The notes beneath the pieces were generated by a model, which saw only the letters and a list, made by a program, of their open reading frames with translations, made no database searches and was not told where the DNA came from. The position numbers and the translations under genes are program-made. A stretch of DNA of 64,000 bases from the NCBI GenBank assembly GCA_037783545.1, contig JBBELK010000380.1, positions 372,001 to 436,000 of the forward strand. The letters are read 5' to 3'. Shown here piece by piece: positions 1-7,846 of the stretch. Every line of letters begins with the position of its first letter. The first letter of the stretch is position 1. This DNA comes from Henricia sp. BOLD:AAB3569. Lineage: Eukaryota > Echinodermata > Asteroidea > Spinulosida > Echinasteridae.

Positions 1-458
1 GTTTGCTTCCCTCGTCAGCTTTGGGAATATGAGTTTATAACTCGTTCTGAATGTGACCGTACCATATTAAGAACGTGATGTGTTTACGTGAATTTGATAT
101 ATGTTGTTGAATAAAGCGGGGTGAGCATGCTCCACCTTCCCAAATGTGCTCCAAAAATTTGGCTTTGTATCTTTCATTTATTACTGTTTTTAACACATGA
201 GGGAAATATAGAAAAGAAAACGTTTTCTTTCGGAAGAATGGAGAAAGAAAGGTTACAATGTGCAATTTATTCCGAAAACATACAAATTTTCCCCTTTATT
301 TTTGTTAGTGATCTCCCAATTTAACAGTTTCTTAAGAGATGACACGGTACGATCAGAAAATTTGTTGATCCTGTTTATAAATGTCCATGACAAGCCACAG
401 CTTACGAAACTCTACGACAAGCTACAATTGCACTGTAACAAATCTTAGAAAATCGTAA
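1..458. other. Unassigned AT-rich flank of the satellite
   Basis: No gene is recognised here; the short ORFs show no domain features. Positions 194-251 are a diverged inverted copy of the repeat found at about 59537 and 61159: all three share the purine-rich core that contains CGGAAGAATGGAGAAAGAAA on this strand. The rest is plain AT-rich sequence. Confidence 0.5.
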
Positions 459-1975
459 TGCTTAGCGCTTATTGTATTGTTGTGATATGGATTTTTTTAT
501 AAATACATACGAATGTCTGCGATTCTTTACGATTCCTTACGATGACAGTACAAATCTACGACAGCATCTGCGACTTGTTCAGACACATACAAATGTCTGC
601 GATCATGATCATACATTGTGCGATTCATTACGATCCCTTACTATTTGTTATGATTCATTACGATGACGCAGTACAAATCTACTGTTACGACATCTGCGGG
701 TTGTTCACAGACAGTCATTTTGTTACAAATCTTAGAAAGTGTTAACACTTATAAATTAGCGCTTATCGTATTGTAAAGATAAATGCATTTTCAGTATACG
801 AATGTCTGCGATCATGATCATGAGCACACATTGTGCGATTCATTACGATTCCTTACTATTTGTTACGATTCCTTAATATTTGTTATGATTTCTTACGATG
901 ACGCAGTACAAATCTACTGTGACGACATCTGCGTGTTAATTGTTCAGACAGTCGATCATTTTGTTACAAATCTTAGAAAATTTTAACGCTTAGCGCTTAT
1001 CGTATTGTAAAGATAAATGCATTTTCAGTATACGAATGTCTGCGATTCCTTACAATGACAGTACGAATCTACGACATCTGCGACTTGTTCAGATACATAC
1101 GAATATCTGCGATCATGATCACACATTGTGCGATTAATTACGATTCCTTACTATTTGTTACGATTCCTTAATATTTGTTATGATTTCTTACGATGACGCA
1201 GTACAAATCTACTGTGACGACATCTGCGTGTTGTTCAGACAGTCGATCATTTTGTTACAAATCTTAGAAAATTGTAACGCTTAGCGCGCTTATCGTATTG
1301 TAACGATAAATGCATTTTCAGTATACGAATGTCTGCGATCATGATCATGAGCACACATTGTGCGATTCATTACGATTCCTTACTATTTGTTACGATTCCT
1401 TAATATTTGTTATGATTTCTTACGATGACGCAGTACAAATCTACTGTGACGACATCTGCGTGTTAATTGTTCAGACAGTCGATCATTTTGTTACAAATCT
1501 TACAAAATTTTAACGCTTAGCGCTTATCGTATTGTAAAGATAAATGCATTTTCAGTATACGAATGTCTGCGATTCCTTACAATGACAGTACGAATCTACG
1601 ACATCTGCGACTTGTTCAGATACATACGAATATCTGCGATCATGATCACACATTGTGCGATTAATTACGATTCCTTACTATTTGTTACGATTCCTTAATA
1701 TTTGTTATGATTTCTTACGATGACGCAGTACAAATCTACTGTGACGACATCTGCGTGTTGTTCAGACAGTCGATCATTTTGTTACAAATCTTAGAAAATT
1801 GTAACGCTTAGCGCGCTTATCGTATTGTAACGATAAATGCATTTTCAGTATACGAATGTCTGCGATTCCTTACGATTCCTTACAATGACAGTACGAATCA
1901 ACGACATCTGTGACTTGTTCAGATACATACGAATGTCTGCGATCATGGTCACACATTGTGCGATTCATTACGATT
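459..1975. repeat. Higher-order satellite array (about 527-bp period)
   Basis: The marker CTTAGCGCTTATCGTATTG or a close variant recurs near 460, 756, 988, 1280, 1514 and 1805. The alternating spacings of about 235 and 290 bp sum to about 527 bp, and blocks 783-986 and 1310-1513 are near-identical at that offset, so the array is a dimeric higher-order repeat. Each monomer is itself built from short degenerate words such as ATTACGATTCCTTACGATT. The short ORFs repeated in every unit are by-products of the repeat. The array stops abruptly inside a unit at 1975, where the Polinton begins. Confidence 0.85.
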
Positions 1976-2118
1976 AGTAGTATAGGAAAGGGGGCTCCTG
2001 ACACAAGCCACTAAATCGACTTGCATCACCCTCCTTTTCCCACACTAATCATGTCAAAAAAAAATGACATTTTAAAAAAACTTTTATTTAAAATTATAGT
2101 TGCTATATATAAATATGG
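1976..2118. repeat. Left terminal inverted repeat of the Polinton
   Basis: It matches the reverse complement of 17637-17778 with few differences. It starts AGTAGTAT and runs through a G-rich tract, ACACAAGCCACTAAATCGAC, CATCACCCTCCTTTTCCCAC and an AT-rich inner part ending in TATATATAAATATGG. The satellite unit next to it would normally read ATTACGATTCCTTAC; it breaks right after ACGATT, which fixes the insertion boundary at 1975/1976 and agrees with the usual Polinton terminal dinucleotide AG. Confidence 0.93.
2100..2114 (+). promoter_or_regulatory. TATA-like leader within left TIR
   Basis: TATATATAAATATGG lies immediately before and over the start codon at 2115 and is repeated in mirror orientation at the other terminus. 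This suggests that both TIRs supply the same late- or early-type promoter and start context to the two outward genes, transcribed inward. Function is inferred from sequence and position only. Confidence 0.45.
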
Positions 2119-2351
2119 AAATTGAACTCGAAACTAAATATTGTTCCACGTGCCACGTGCTCAAAGACATGGAACGTTTTAAAATTAAAGTTAATGGAAT
2201 AAGAACTAAAAACTGCGATAAATGCTTGGAATTATTAACGTTGCGTAGAAATAAATATAAATGTATTCACGGTAAACAGAGAACTAAATGTAAAGAGTGC
2301 AACGGAGTTAGAGTATGTAATATCTGTAAAGAGAAATACCAAAGCGAGTAA
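2115..2351 (+). CDS. Small Cys-rich zinc-finger protein
   Basis: A 78-aa protein, taking the ATG at 2115, which lies in the TIR start context, rather than the in-frame ATG at 2100. It has an N-terminal CxxC pair (CSTC) with a second pair about 25 residues on (CDKC), as in treble-clef or zinc-ribbon domains, then the string CIHGKQRTKCKECNG and a last CNIC pair. Cys/His modules of the form C-x-H-G-K-x-R-x-x-C-x-x-C are frequent in large DNA viruses and are related in look to EsV-1-7-type repeats. It probably binds nucleic acid and might regulate transcription, but no function is proven. It is the only gene at the left end and faces inward from the TIR. Confidence 0.7.
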   Translation: MEIELETKYCSTCHVLKDMERFKIKVNGIRTKNCDKCLELLTLRRNKYKCIHGKQRTKCKECNGVRVCNICKEKYQSE

Positions 2352-2401
2352 AATCAATCTTTCAAAATTGGCGCGCTGGGAATTACGCGTAAATCTTCAT
2401 A

Positions 2402-2432
2402 AGCGGGCGGGCCTTCGTTGGTCCACCCGCTC
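2402..2432. terminator. Hairpin between convergent genes
   Basis: AGCGGGCGG pairs with CCACCCGCT (one G-U) around a short loop, followed by a T run on the plus strand. It lies in the 91-bp gap between the stop codons of the zinc-finger gene and the convergent membrane-protein gene, so it could end or process transcripts from both sides. Confidence 0.5.
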
Positions 2433-2442
2433 TTTTTTACGT

Positions 2443-3144
2443 CTATTGTGAATTTGAATTCAAAAGTTTTCCTATAAGATCCTTTTTTTCTTTAGCTAAT
2501 CTTTCCGCGACTCGCTTTTCGACCTCGGTCTCGTCTACGCTTTTATTTTCTTTGGATCTATACTTTTTCTTTAGCGAGTCTGACATTTCATGAAATTTGG
2601 TCAGCTCGTTATTAATCAGAGCAAATTCTTCGTGACTAATTTTACCGTCGTTTATGGCGTGGCTGATTAAATCTTCTATAGTGTTTAGTTTAGACATTGC
2701 GAGCACTCTTATTTCGTCGTGCTTTTTAGACTTTGACTTTACTTTGCGGCTAAAGTACTTTAGCCCGAGAGCGCACGCTACGGTGCCCAGCGCGATACCC
2801 TCAAATATAAATCCTAAAGGCGCCGAAATGACACCGGCGATCGCCGCTATACCAACCGCCCCGCTAACGGCGGAAGTGGCTTCGGCAAATGTTTCGCCCC
2901 ACGTCAATACCGCGTTCACCTTTTTATACTTGTTATAAAGCCCCGCCCGTTTATCTCTCTCTCTAACAATCTCTTTCTTTACCCCGTCGATTTTTGATAG
3001 TCTGTATGAGGTATTGTCTACAATTACCTCGTCGTCAATCTGAGTCGGTAATACCGCGGGTTCTACCCGCAGATCTGGATAAATTTTTCCCTCTCTGGGG
3101 TCAGGCAATCTCGCTTCCATTTTTACTTTAACTAACTTTAACAT
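2443..3144 (-). CDS. Polinton membrane protein with conserved KLNTI-type tail
   Basis: A 233-aa protein. After a charged N-terminal part (SKIDGVKKEIVRERDKRAGL, about residues 49-68) comes a Gly/Ala-rich hydrophobic stretch of about 50 residues (roughly 85-130) able to cross a membrane twice, then a basic patch and a helical tail with EIRVLAMSKLNTIEDLISHA and an EF-hand-like DGKISHEEF. From memory, proteins with this layout recur in Polintons of cnidarians and other invertebrates; their role is unknown, perhaps an internal-membrane or virion protein. The start overlaps the stop of the upstream gene (TAATG type), implying co-transcription with the three paralogous genes. An alternative start is Met9. 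Confidence 0.8.
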   Translation of the reverse strand: MLKLVKVKMEARLPDPREGKIYPDLRVEPAVLPTQIDDEVIVDNTSYRLSKIDGVKKEIVRERDKRAGLYNKYKKVNAVLTWGETFAEATSAVSGAVGIAAIAGVISAPLGFIFEGIALGTVACALGLKYFSRKVKSKSKKHDEIRVLAMSKLNTIEDLISHAINDGKISHEEFALINNELTKFHEMSDSLKKKYRSKENKSVDETEVEKRVAERLAKEKKDLIGKLLNSNSQ

Positions 3145-3833
3145 TAAATAATTTCAATATTTAAAACCAGTTTTAAATGTTCGTCTACAATCAGGCATTC
3201 GTTACAATCTTTTACCTGAAATTTAAACTCGTTAATTATACCGTTATTTAAATTAACGCCGGGTTTTGCCGTATATTCTTTATCCGCTACTTGGTTATGA
3301 TAATTGCGATCGACGTCGCTCAGAGGTAAGCTACCCAAAATCGTGCTCGGATTTCCGTTGTAAAAGTTTTCGTTCATAGAAATTTGTTCGCAATAAATCA
3401 TTATTGCCCCTATGGTATCTCTTACCGGGTAGCTGATGTGCTGGCCGTAAGCTATCCAGCCTCTAGACAGTCCTAATATCTCTCCAATTTTATTTAATCT
3501 AATAGCGCGTTTTGGACTTACGGAGGTGTACAATTTATGGCCGCTCGGATACCACGAAAACTGTAACCCCGCTATTTCTAGGTAATTAAGTTCTCTAATT
3601 ATTTCACTAACGTCGTTTATGCCGGGATCCATGTGGTGCTCCATAACGTTAGATCTCTTCGAATTGCTTCCTACGTCGGCCCATTGGACGTTAGTTCTAT
3701 CTCTGATGTTGAAAAATCTCAGGGGCATGCTGGCGTTCAACAACTTTATCTTTTTGATACCGTCAGAGTTGTCTATGGGACTATGCAACTGAAACGTTAC
3801 GTCTGATTTTTTTATTACAAAGGTGTGATTCAT
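3144..3833 (-). CDS. Tandem paralog 3: candidate minor capsid/spike protein
   Basis: I chose the internal ATG at 3833 (229 aa) because it aligns with the starts of the two upstream paralogs (M-N/K-HTF); an in-frame ATG at 3890 would add 19 residues and overlap the neighbour. Shared family features, in order, are HTF followed by TFQL and PIDNS near the N-terminus, a block ending in FNIRDRT and W, a central IYCEQI...NF.NG...ILG segment, and a C-terminal NGIINEFKFQVKDCNE plus a strand-like LKLVLNIEI. The alternating polar/hydrophobic pattern suggests an all-beta fold. The layout resembles Polinton structural proteins that may form vertices or spikes, but I cannot prove this. Confidence 0.7.
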   Translation of the reverse strand: MNHTFVIKKSDVTFQLHSPIDNSDGIKKIKLLNASMPLRFFNIRDRTNVQWADVGSNSKRSNVMEHHMDPGINDVSEIIRELNYLEIAGLQFSWYPSGHKLYTSVSPKRAIRLNKIGEILGLSRGWIAYGQHISYPVRDTIGAIMIYCEQISMNENFYNGNPSTILGSLPLSDVDRNYHNQVADKEYTAKPGVNLNNGIINEFKFQVKDCNECLIVDEHLKLVLNIEII

Positions 3834-3871
3834 TTTAATACTAGTAATTACTATTTTAATTATCCAACTTT

Positions 3872-4600
3872 TTATTGAACATCGGCGCATAAGACCAAGT
3901 CTATTTTATCGGTCAACATCTCGCAACCTCTGCAATCTTTTATCTCAAACTCAATCTCGTTAATTACTCCATTTATCAAAGGAATTCCATCATTTTCTGT
4001 GTAATTATTGGCGACGGCTTGACCGTAATCGTGCGTGTGTAAAAAAGTTGCCGGTACCACTCCCAACAGAGTGCTATTTTCGCCGTTAAAAAAGTTGTTT
4101 TGCGTATTAATTTGTTTACAATAAACATTTACTGCGCCTGGGCTTTCGCCGATTGTCGGTTTTACGATTATTGACCTTGTACTGTCGGCCGAAAATAAAA
4201 CGGTTTCATCCGTTAATCCAACTATTTCAGCAATTTTAGTGAAATCTATAAAACGCAAACGCTCTATCCGTATTTTTAGATAACTGTCATCTAATATATC
4301 AAACTTTAACCATCCCAAATTGTAAGAGTTAAAAAAATCAACAAAACTGTGAATGGTATAATATCTAGGAGGCATTAAAATCGGTCTTATACTAGTGGAA
4401 ATATGTTTTTGCCCATCGCGGCCGGGGGCCCAAGTCCCCCAATCGATCGTCGTGTATTTTTTAATATTGAAAAATATCCTAACGCGCACGCTGGCACTCA
4501 ATAGCCTAATGTTTTTACATCTAACGGCGCAACTATTATCGATCGGCGAGCTTAGTTGGAAAGTTTGATTTCTACTCCTGATGAGAAAAGTGTGTTTCAT
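3872..4600 (-). CDS. Tandem paralog 2: candidate minor capsid/spike protein
   Basis: A 242-aa protein starting MKHTFLIRSRNQTFQL, with PIDNS at about residues 19-23. It shares the family blocks: IRLLSASVRVRIFFNIKKYT near residue 50, VNVYCKQINTQNNFFNG near 160, LLGVVP, and NGVINEIEFEIKDCRG with a C-terminal strand LVLCADV. The middle third differs strongly from its paralogs, as expected for surface loops of a spike or receptor-exposed capsid protein. It is co-oriented with its paralogs and is preceded by the same TTTTATTAA-type spacer before the start. Confidence 0.72.
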   Translation of the reverse strand: MKHTFLIRSRNQTFQLSSPIDNSCAVRCKNIRLLSASVRVRIFFNIKKYTTIDWGTWAPGRDGQKHISTSIRPILMPPRYYTIHSFVDFFNSYNLGWLKFDILDDSYLKIRIERLRFIDFTKIAEIVGLTDETVLFSADSTRSIIVKPTIGESPGAVNVYCKQINTQNNFFNGENSTLLGVVPATFLHTHDYGQAVANNYTENDGIPLINGVINEIEFEIKDCRGCEMLTDKIDLVLCADVQ

Positions 4601-4621
4601 TTTATTAACATGTATACGTTT

Positions 4622-5359
4622 TTAATCGCTAATATCAACGCATAATATCAATTTTAAATCATTGATCATGAGTTCTTCACCGTTATAGTCTCTTAATTCA
4701 AAAGTCAACTCGTCGATTACGCCGTTTTTCAAAGGAACCCCGGTATTGTCCGTAAAGCTTTTTGTGATTTCTCTAGTATAATCTTGTCTGTAAGATACAG
4801 GCGTTGGTATAAACCCTAACAAATTGCTAGAAATGCCGTTATGAAAGTTTTGTTGGGTATTAATCTGATTACAATAAATGTTAATAATGGCATTGGGATT
4901 TTTCCCAATTAGTGGCGTTATAGTCTTGGTCAATTTATGGAGGATGGGGACATAATAATGTGTATCCTCTAAAGCCTCAAGGTTGGCTATAACAAACCTA
5001 GGCTCAAGTAAATTAGTAACTGGTCCAAACGCCATAATGTATCCGGCTTCCGCTTCTATTTTTGAATCACCATTTTTTAAAATACTAAAACTTATCCATT
5101 CTAGATTGGAAGATTTAAACACATCAATTAAACTTTGTAATGAATAATAGCCAGGTTCAAATATTATCTCGCTCCAATCTTGGTCCCCGCCGTGTTTCCA
5201 TTGAACAACTAATTGTTCTTCAATATGATAAAACATTGTATACGACATGCTAACGTCTAAAAGCCTAATTTGTTTACGTGAGCAACCAAAACTATTGTCA
5301 ATCGGCGGGTTTAATTGGAAGGTGTGATTTTTAGTCTCGACAAGAAAAGTGTGTTTCAT
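4622..5359 (-). CDS. Tandem paralog 1: candidate minor capsid/spike protein
   Basis: A 245-aa protein starting MKHTFLVETKNHTFQL, with PIDNS, IRLLDVSMSYTMFYHIEEQL, PGYYSLQSLIDVF (a block also seen in many Polinton beta-rich structural proteins), INIYCNQINTQQNFHNG and NGVIDELTFELRDYNGEE. The first gene of the minus-strand run, it is separated from the divergent 521-aa gene by 117 bp that also hold the tail of a decayed fourth copy. Function is inferred as structural (vertex or spike); an unrelated attachment role is possible. Confidence 0.72.
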   Translation of the reverse strand: MKHTFLVETKNHTFQLNPPIDNSFGCSRKQIRLLDVSMSYTMFYHIEEQLVVQWKHGGDQDWSEIIFEPGYYSLQSLIDVFKSSNLEWISFSILKNGDSKIEAEAGYIMAFGPVTNLLEPRFVIANLEALEDTHYYVPILHKLTKTITPLIGKNPNAIINIYCNQINTQQNFHNGISSNLLGFIPTPVSYRQDYTREITKSFTDNTGVPLKNGVIDELTFELRDYNGEELMINDLKLILCVDISD

Positions 5360-5382
5360 TTTATTAATAACTGATATTATTT

Positions 5383-5417
5383 TTAATTACTAATATCGAC
5401 TCATAATATCAATTTTA
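5383..5417 (-). pseudogene. Relic 3' end of a fourth tandem paralog
   Basis: These 35 bp match the last codons plus stop of paralog 1 (4622-4656) at about 31 of 35 positions, in the same orientation and at the same distance from a downstream ATG-proximal spacer. The relic carries an in-frame TGA where the paralog has a Cys codon and still ends in a TAA stop. It indicates that the array once held at least four copies and that one was deleted. Confidence 0.65.
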
Positions 5418-5476
5418 TACCAACAAAAAAAAGGTGTTTTTATGATTTAAAATAGTATCTAATTATATATTAAAAT
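5418..5476. promoter_or_regulatory. AT-rich divergent intergenic region
   Basis: Very AT-rich sequence ending TATATATTAAAATATGG just before the plus-strand 521-aa gene; the TATA-like run and the ATATGG start context resemble those in the TIRs. It may serve the plus-strand gene and, with 5360-5382, the divergent paralog operon. Functional assignment is by position only. Confidence 0.4.
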
Positions 5477-7042
5477 ATGGTCGACGGGTACGATGGATAT
5501 TATACGCGACCGTGGATTCAAGATAAAAAAGACGAATACATCGAAAAGAACTTTAAAAAAATGGCCGCAAGATCATTATACGATACAGTTCAAAAATCTA
5601 CTCCGAAACCGCCACCAAAGATTGATTTTGAAATTAATAACCTTAAAATAGTCGTAAACTCTAAGTCGTCGTTTACGTTTAAGTTTACTGATTTAACGCG
5701 AGATTATAAAATTGGCGGCTTGGATATGGTAACTGCCGAAGTTGCTGATGAAGCTGTAAAAAGGTGGTCGGGCGACCCGATGTTATTTTTTCAAAATCAG
5801 TTTAATTTTGCCACGTGGTGCGCTACTACAGGATGTGGAGTGGGTGCAGATTTATTGAATTCCGACAACGTTTACGTTGCGGCTATATTTAGGTTTCATT
5901 TATACTTTACAATCAGAAAGATACTGTATAAAATGGTAGTTGCCATACCCGGCGAAAACAATTTTGATAAGCTAAATAATTCGATAGACAAAAGGGCTTT
6001 TTTTGACGAGTGTAATTTATTTGGAGTCGATCAAGCTCATTCTTTCAAGCAAACTAGAGACGCGGATACAAAGGGGCTGGGGGCCGCCTATTTTAATGGT
6101 AAACCTCTCATCGGTTTTGATTATAATCCAGAGATATTAGAAATACGCAATCGGAAGGGTGATCACGAAGATTTTTCAGACACTACTCTGATGGGCTTTG
6201 GGGGAAAAGATCTACCACCGGCATCGGGTCAACACTATGCGTTTGTGATGAGTAATATTGCGCAAGATGATAAAGTTGCGGATGCGTGGCAAGATTTTGT
6301 ACCTACAAATAGCGTATTTACGAACGTGGGGGTTACAAAAATATATGCTTCGATAAGAGCTTACGTATACGCTTTGTTAGGTGCCCAAGCCCAAACAAAA
6401 ACTAGCGCATTATCAAATAGTACCGGGTTAGACGCGCAGAAACAATTTAATAACATAGTCGAAGACTTAATAAGCATAAATCAGTATCAAGACTCTCTAC
6501 AATACGCTAGAACGCCGTTAAACTTTGTATTAAAGCCTAGGTTGTATCTCATTCCTTCTGACATGGAGTTGAGAGTGGGCGTGCACGAGGGTTACAATAA
6601 TAACATACAGATTGCCGCCGGAAATGTACAGACTGGGGTTAACCAAAATTTAAACAAACGGCCGAGCGCCGTTGAAGATGAGGGCGCGTTTAAACCTCAA
6701 CTGTTAGACGTGAGTAGCGAGTATCTGTCTTCTCAAATAAATAGCATGGACCCAGGCGAATTCCAGAGTATACCTATGCCACGACCGAAACTAAAACCAA
6801 AAATTGTCGCTTACTACGAAGCTAAATCGGAGGCGCTAAAATCCGAACCGGTACCGAGAGTTAATAATATAGAACGTGTAATTACACCTAAAATTGAGCA
6901 AGACGAAACGACATTTGTTGATAAAGTTAAATTAGATGACGTTTTGACATCTGGTGACCACGAAGAAGAAAAGACCTCTTTAATAGTTGGATATTTAGCT
7001 ATTGCTGGAATGGGTTATTTGATTTATAAAGTAGTCTATTAA
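5477..7042 (+). CDS. Polinton structural protein with C-terminal membrane anchor (521 aa)
   Basis: A 521-aa protein. A charged N-terminus is followed by a globular region with the distinctive block FFQNQFNFATWCATTGCGVG (about residues 105-124), then FRFHLYFTIRKIL, and later IRAYVYALLGAQAQT and DAQKQFNNIVEDLIS, with LYLIPSDMELRVG near residue 355. From memory this combination recurs in uncharacterised proteins of cnidarian and other invertebrate Polintons. Residues of about 400-495 are Pro/Lys/Glu-rich and probably flexible, and the last 20 residues (LIVGYLAIAGMGYLIYKVVY) form one membrane segment. It is likely a membrane-attached virion component; no enzymatic motif is seen. It converges on the downstream coiled-coil gene at a perfect palindrome. 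Confidence 0.82.
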   Translation: MVDGYDGYYTRPWIQDKKDEYIEKNFKKMAARSLYDTVQKSTPKPPPKIDFEINNLKIVVNSKSSFTFKFTDLTRDYKIGGLDMVTAEVADEAVKRWSGDPMLFFQNQFNFATWCATTGCGVGADLLNSDNVYVAAIFRFHLYFTIRKILYKMVVAIPGENNFDKLNNSIDKRAFFDECNLFGVDQAHSFKQTRDADTKGLGAAYFNGKPLIGFDYNPEILEIRNRKGDHEDFSDTTLMGFGGKDLPPASGQHYAFVMSNIAQDDKVADAWQDFVPTNSVFTNVGVTKIYASIRAYVYALLGAQAQTKTSALSNSTGLDAQKQFNNIVEDLISINQYQDSLQYARTPLNFVLKPRLYLIPSDMELRVGVHEGYNNNIQIAAGNVQTGVNQNLNKRPSAVEDEGAFKPQLLDVSSEYLSSQINSMDPGEFQSIPMPRPKLKPKIVAYYEAKSEALKSEPVPRVNNIERVITPKIEQDETTFVDKVKLDDVLTSGDHEEEKTSLIVGYLAIAGMGYLIYKVVY

Positions 7043-7055
7043 AACGTAAAAATGA

Positions 7056-7109
7056 CGTAAAAATGGGGTTACTCGGCTAAGCGCTTAGCCGAGTAACCCC
7101 ATTTTTACG
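7056..7109. terminator. Perfect 54-bp palindrome between convergent genes
   Basis: Two 27-nt arms meet with no spacer at AAGC/GCTT (7082/7083); each arm contains TTACTCGGCTAAGC or its complement flanked by a run of A or T. It sits in the 75-bp gap between the stop codons of the 521-aa gene and the convergent coiled-coil gene. A transcript from either strand would end in the same long hairpin, as expected of a two-way terminator or 3'-end processing signal. A cruciform or recombination role cannot be excluded. Confidence 0.8.
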
Positions 7110-7117
7110 CCAAGGTT

Positions 7118-7846
7118 TTAAATTCTTTTTTGCACGTAAACAAATATCAACAGCGCAACGCCGCTAATCATAGCCCATATGTTTTGGGCTAATAGGCCCG
7201 TAAACTTGCTCAGTAAATTAAATAGCCAACTGGCTAGACCCCCTAATATCGCCGGTAATGCGGCTAACGCTTTAACCCCTAGCTTCTTAAACAAATTTGC
7301 CAAGTTTTCTAGTTGGCGTTTTATCCAGTCTGTAACGTTATTTGGTTTAGTAGGTTGTGCTGGGGTGACTGGCTCGTCTGGCTTGGCCGGCTCGACCGGC
7401 TTGACCGGCTCAACTGGCTTGACGGTCGACCCCGCGACTGCGGTTGCTGCGCCTCTTACTCCAGCTACTACGCTAGCTATTAACGTGCTTACCGCTAAAG
7501 AAAAAGCGGCTAGAACGCTTACGACAGTGACCCCCTGTTCTCTGAATAGAGTTTTAATTTTATCTCCCAGAGTCTTATCTACATGCAGCATACGGTCGAC
7601 CGTAGCTTTAATTCTATTCATCTGGTTCTTAAGCTCTTTAGAATCAGCATCAACTAACTCTCGCCTAGTCGACAAATTTTCTAGCAAATTTCTTAATTCA
7701 TTTTTAGTTTTAGAAACGCCTTCTTCTTTAGTTTTTAAATCTTCTTTTAATTTTTCAACGTCATTTTTGTAACCTTGCATATCTTCTACGGGGACAGAAA
7801 GTTTTTGCGTCGTAACGGGCACGCCCGTCCGATGCAGTTGTCGCAA
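7118..7846 (-). CDS. C-terminal part of coiled-coil/membrane protein (frame-shifted from upstream ORF)
   Basis: The ORF has no ATG at its 5' end (it opens with a TTG codon at 7846; the first Met is residue 23). It overlaps the end of the upstream ORF by 86 bp, and a coiled coil seems to run from one into the other, so one gene with a frame break near 7780-7846 is more likely than two genes. Features are a coiled coil (about residues 25-95), FREQGVTVVSVLAAFSLAVS with a hydrophobic span, a Pro-rich linker of VKPVEP-type repeats (about 140-165), then VTDWIKRQL and a long hydrophobic C-terminus (about 185-240) with two membrane spans. This C-terminal layout recurs in Polinton proteins of unknown role. 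Confidence 0.7.
   Translation of the reverse strand: MRQLHRTGVPVTTQKLSVPVEDMQGYKNDVEKLKEDLKTKEEGVSKTKNELRNLLENLSTRRELVDADSKELKNQMNRIKATVDRMLHVDKTLGDKIKTLFREQGVTVVSVLAAFSLAVSTLIASVVAGVRGAATAVAGSTVKPVEPVKPVEPAKPDEPVTPAQPTKPNNVTDWIKRQLENLANLFKKLGVKALAALPAILGGLASWLFNLLSKFTGLLAQNIWAMISGVALLIFVYVQKRI

Noticed and set aside
783-1513. Repeated 67-aa ORFs in the satellite
   Set aside because: They recur once per 527-bp unit as part of a tandem repeat with no family resemblance or start context.
1974-1975. Extending the Polinton TIR outward by TT (1974-1975 / 17779-17780)
   Set aside because: TT belongs to the satellite word ACGATT; the matching AA on the right is likely chance, and Polinton ends normally start AG.
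459-1975. CRISPR-like array
   Set aside because: Units are long, contiguous and eukaryotic satellite-like, without unique spacers or cas genes.
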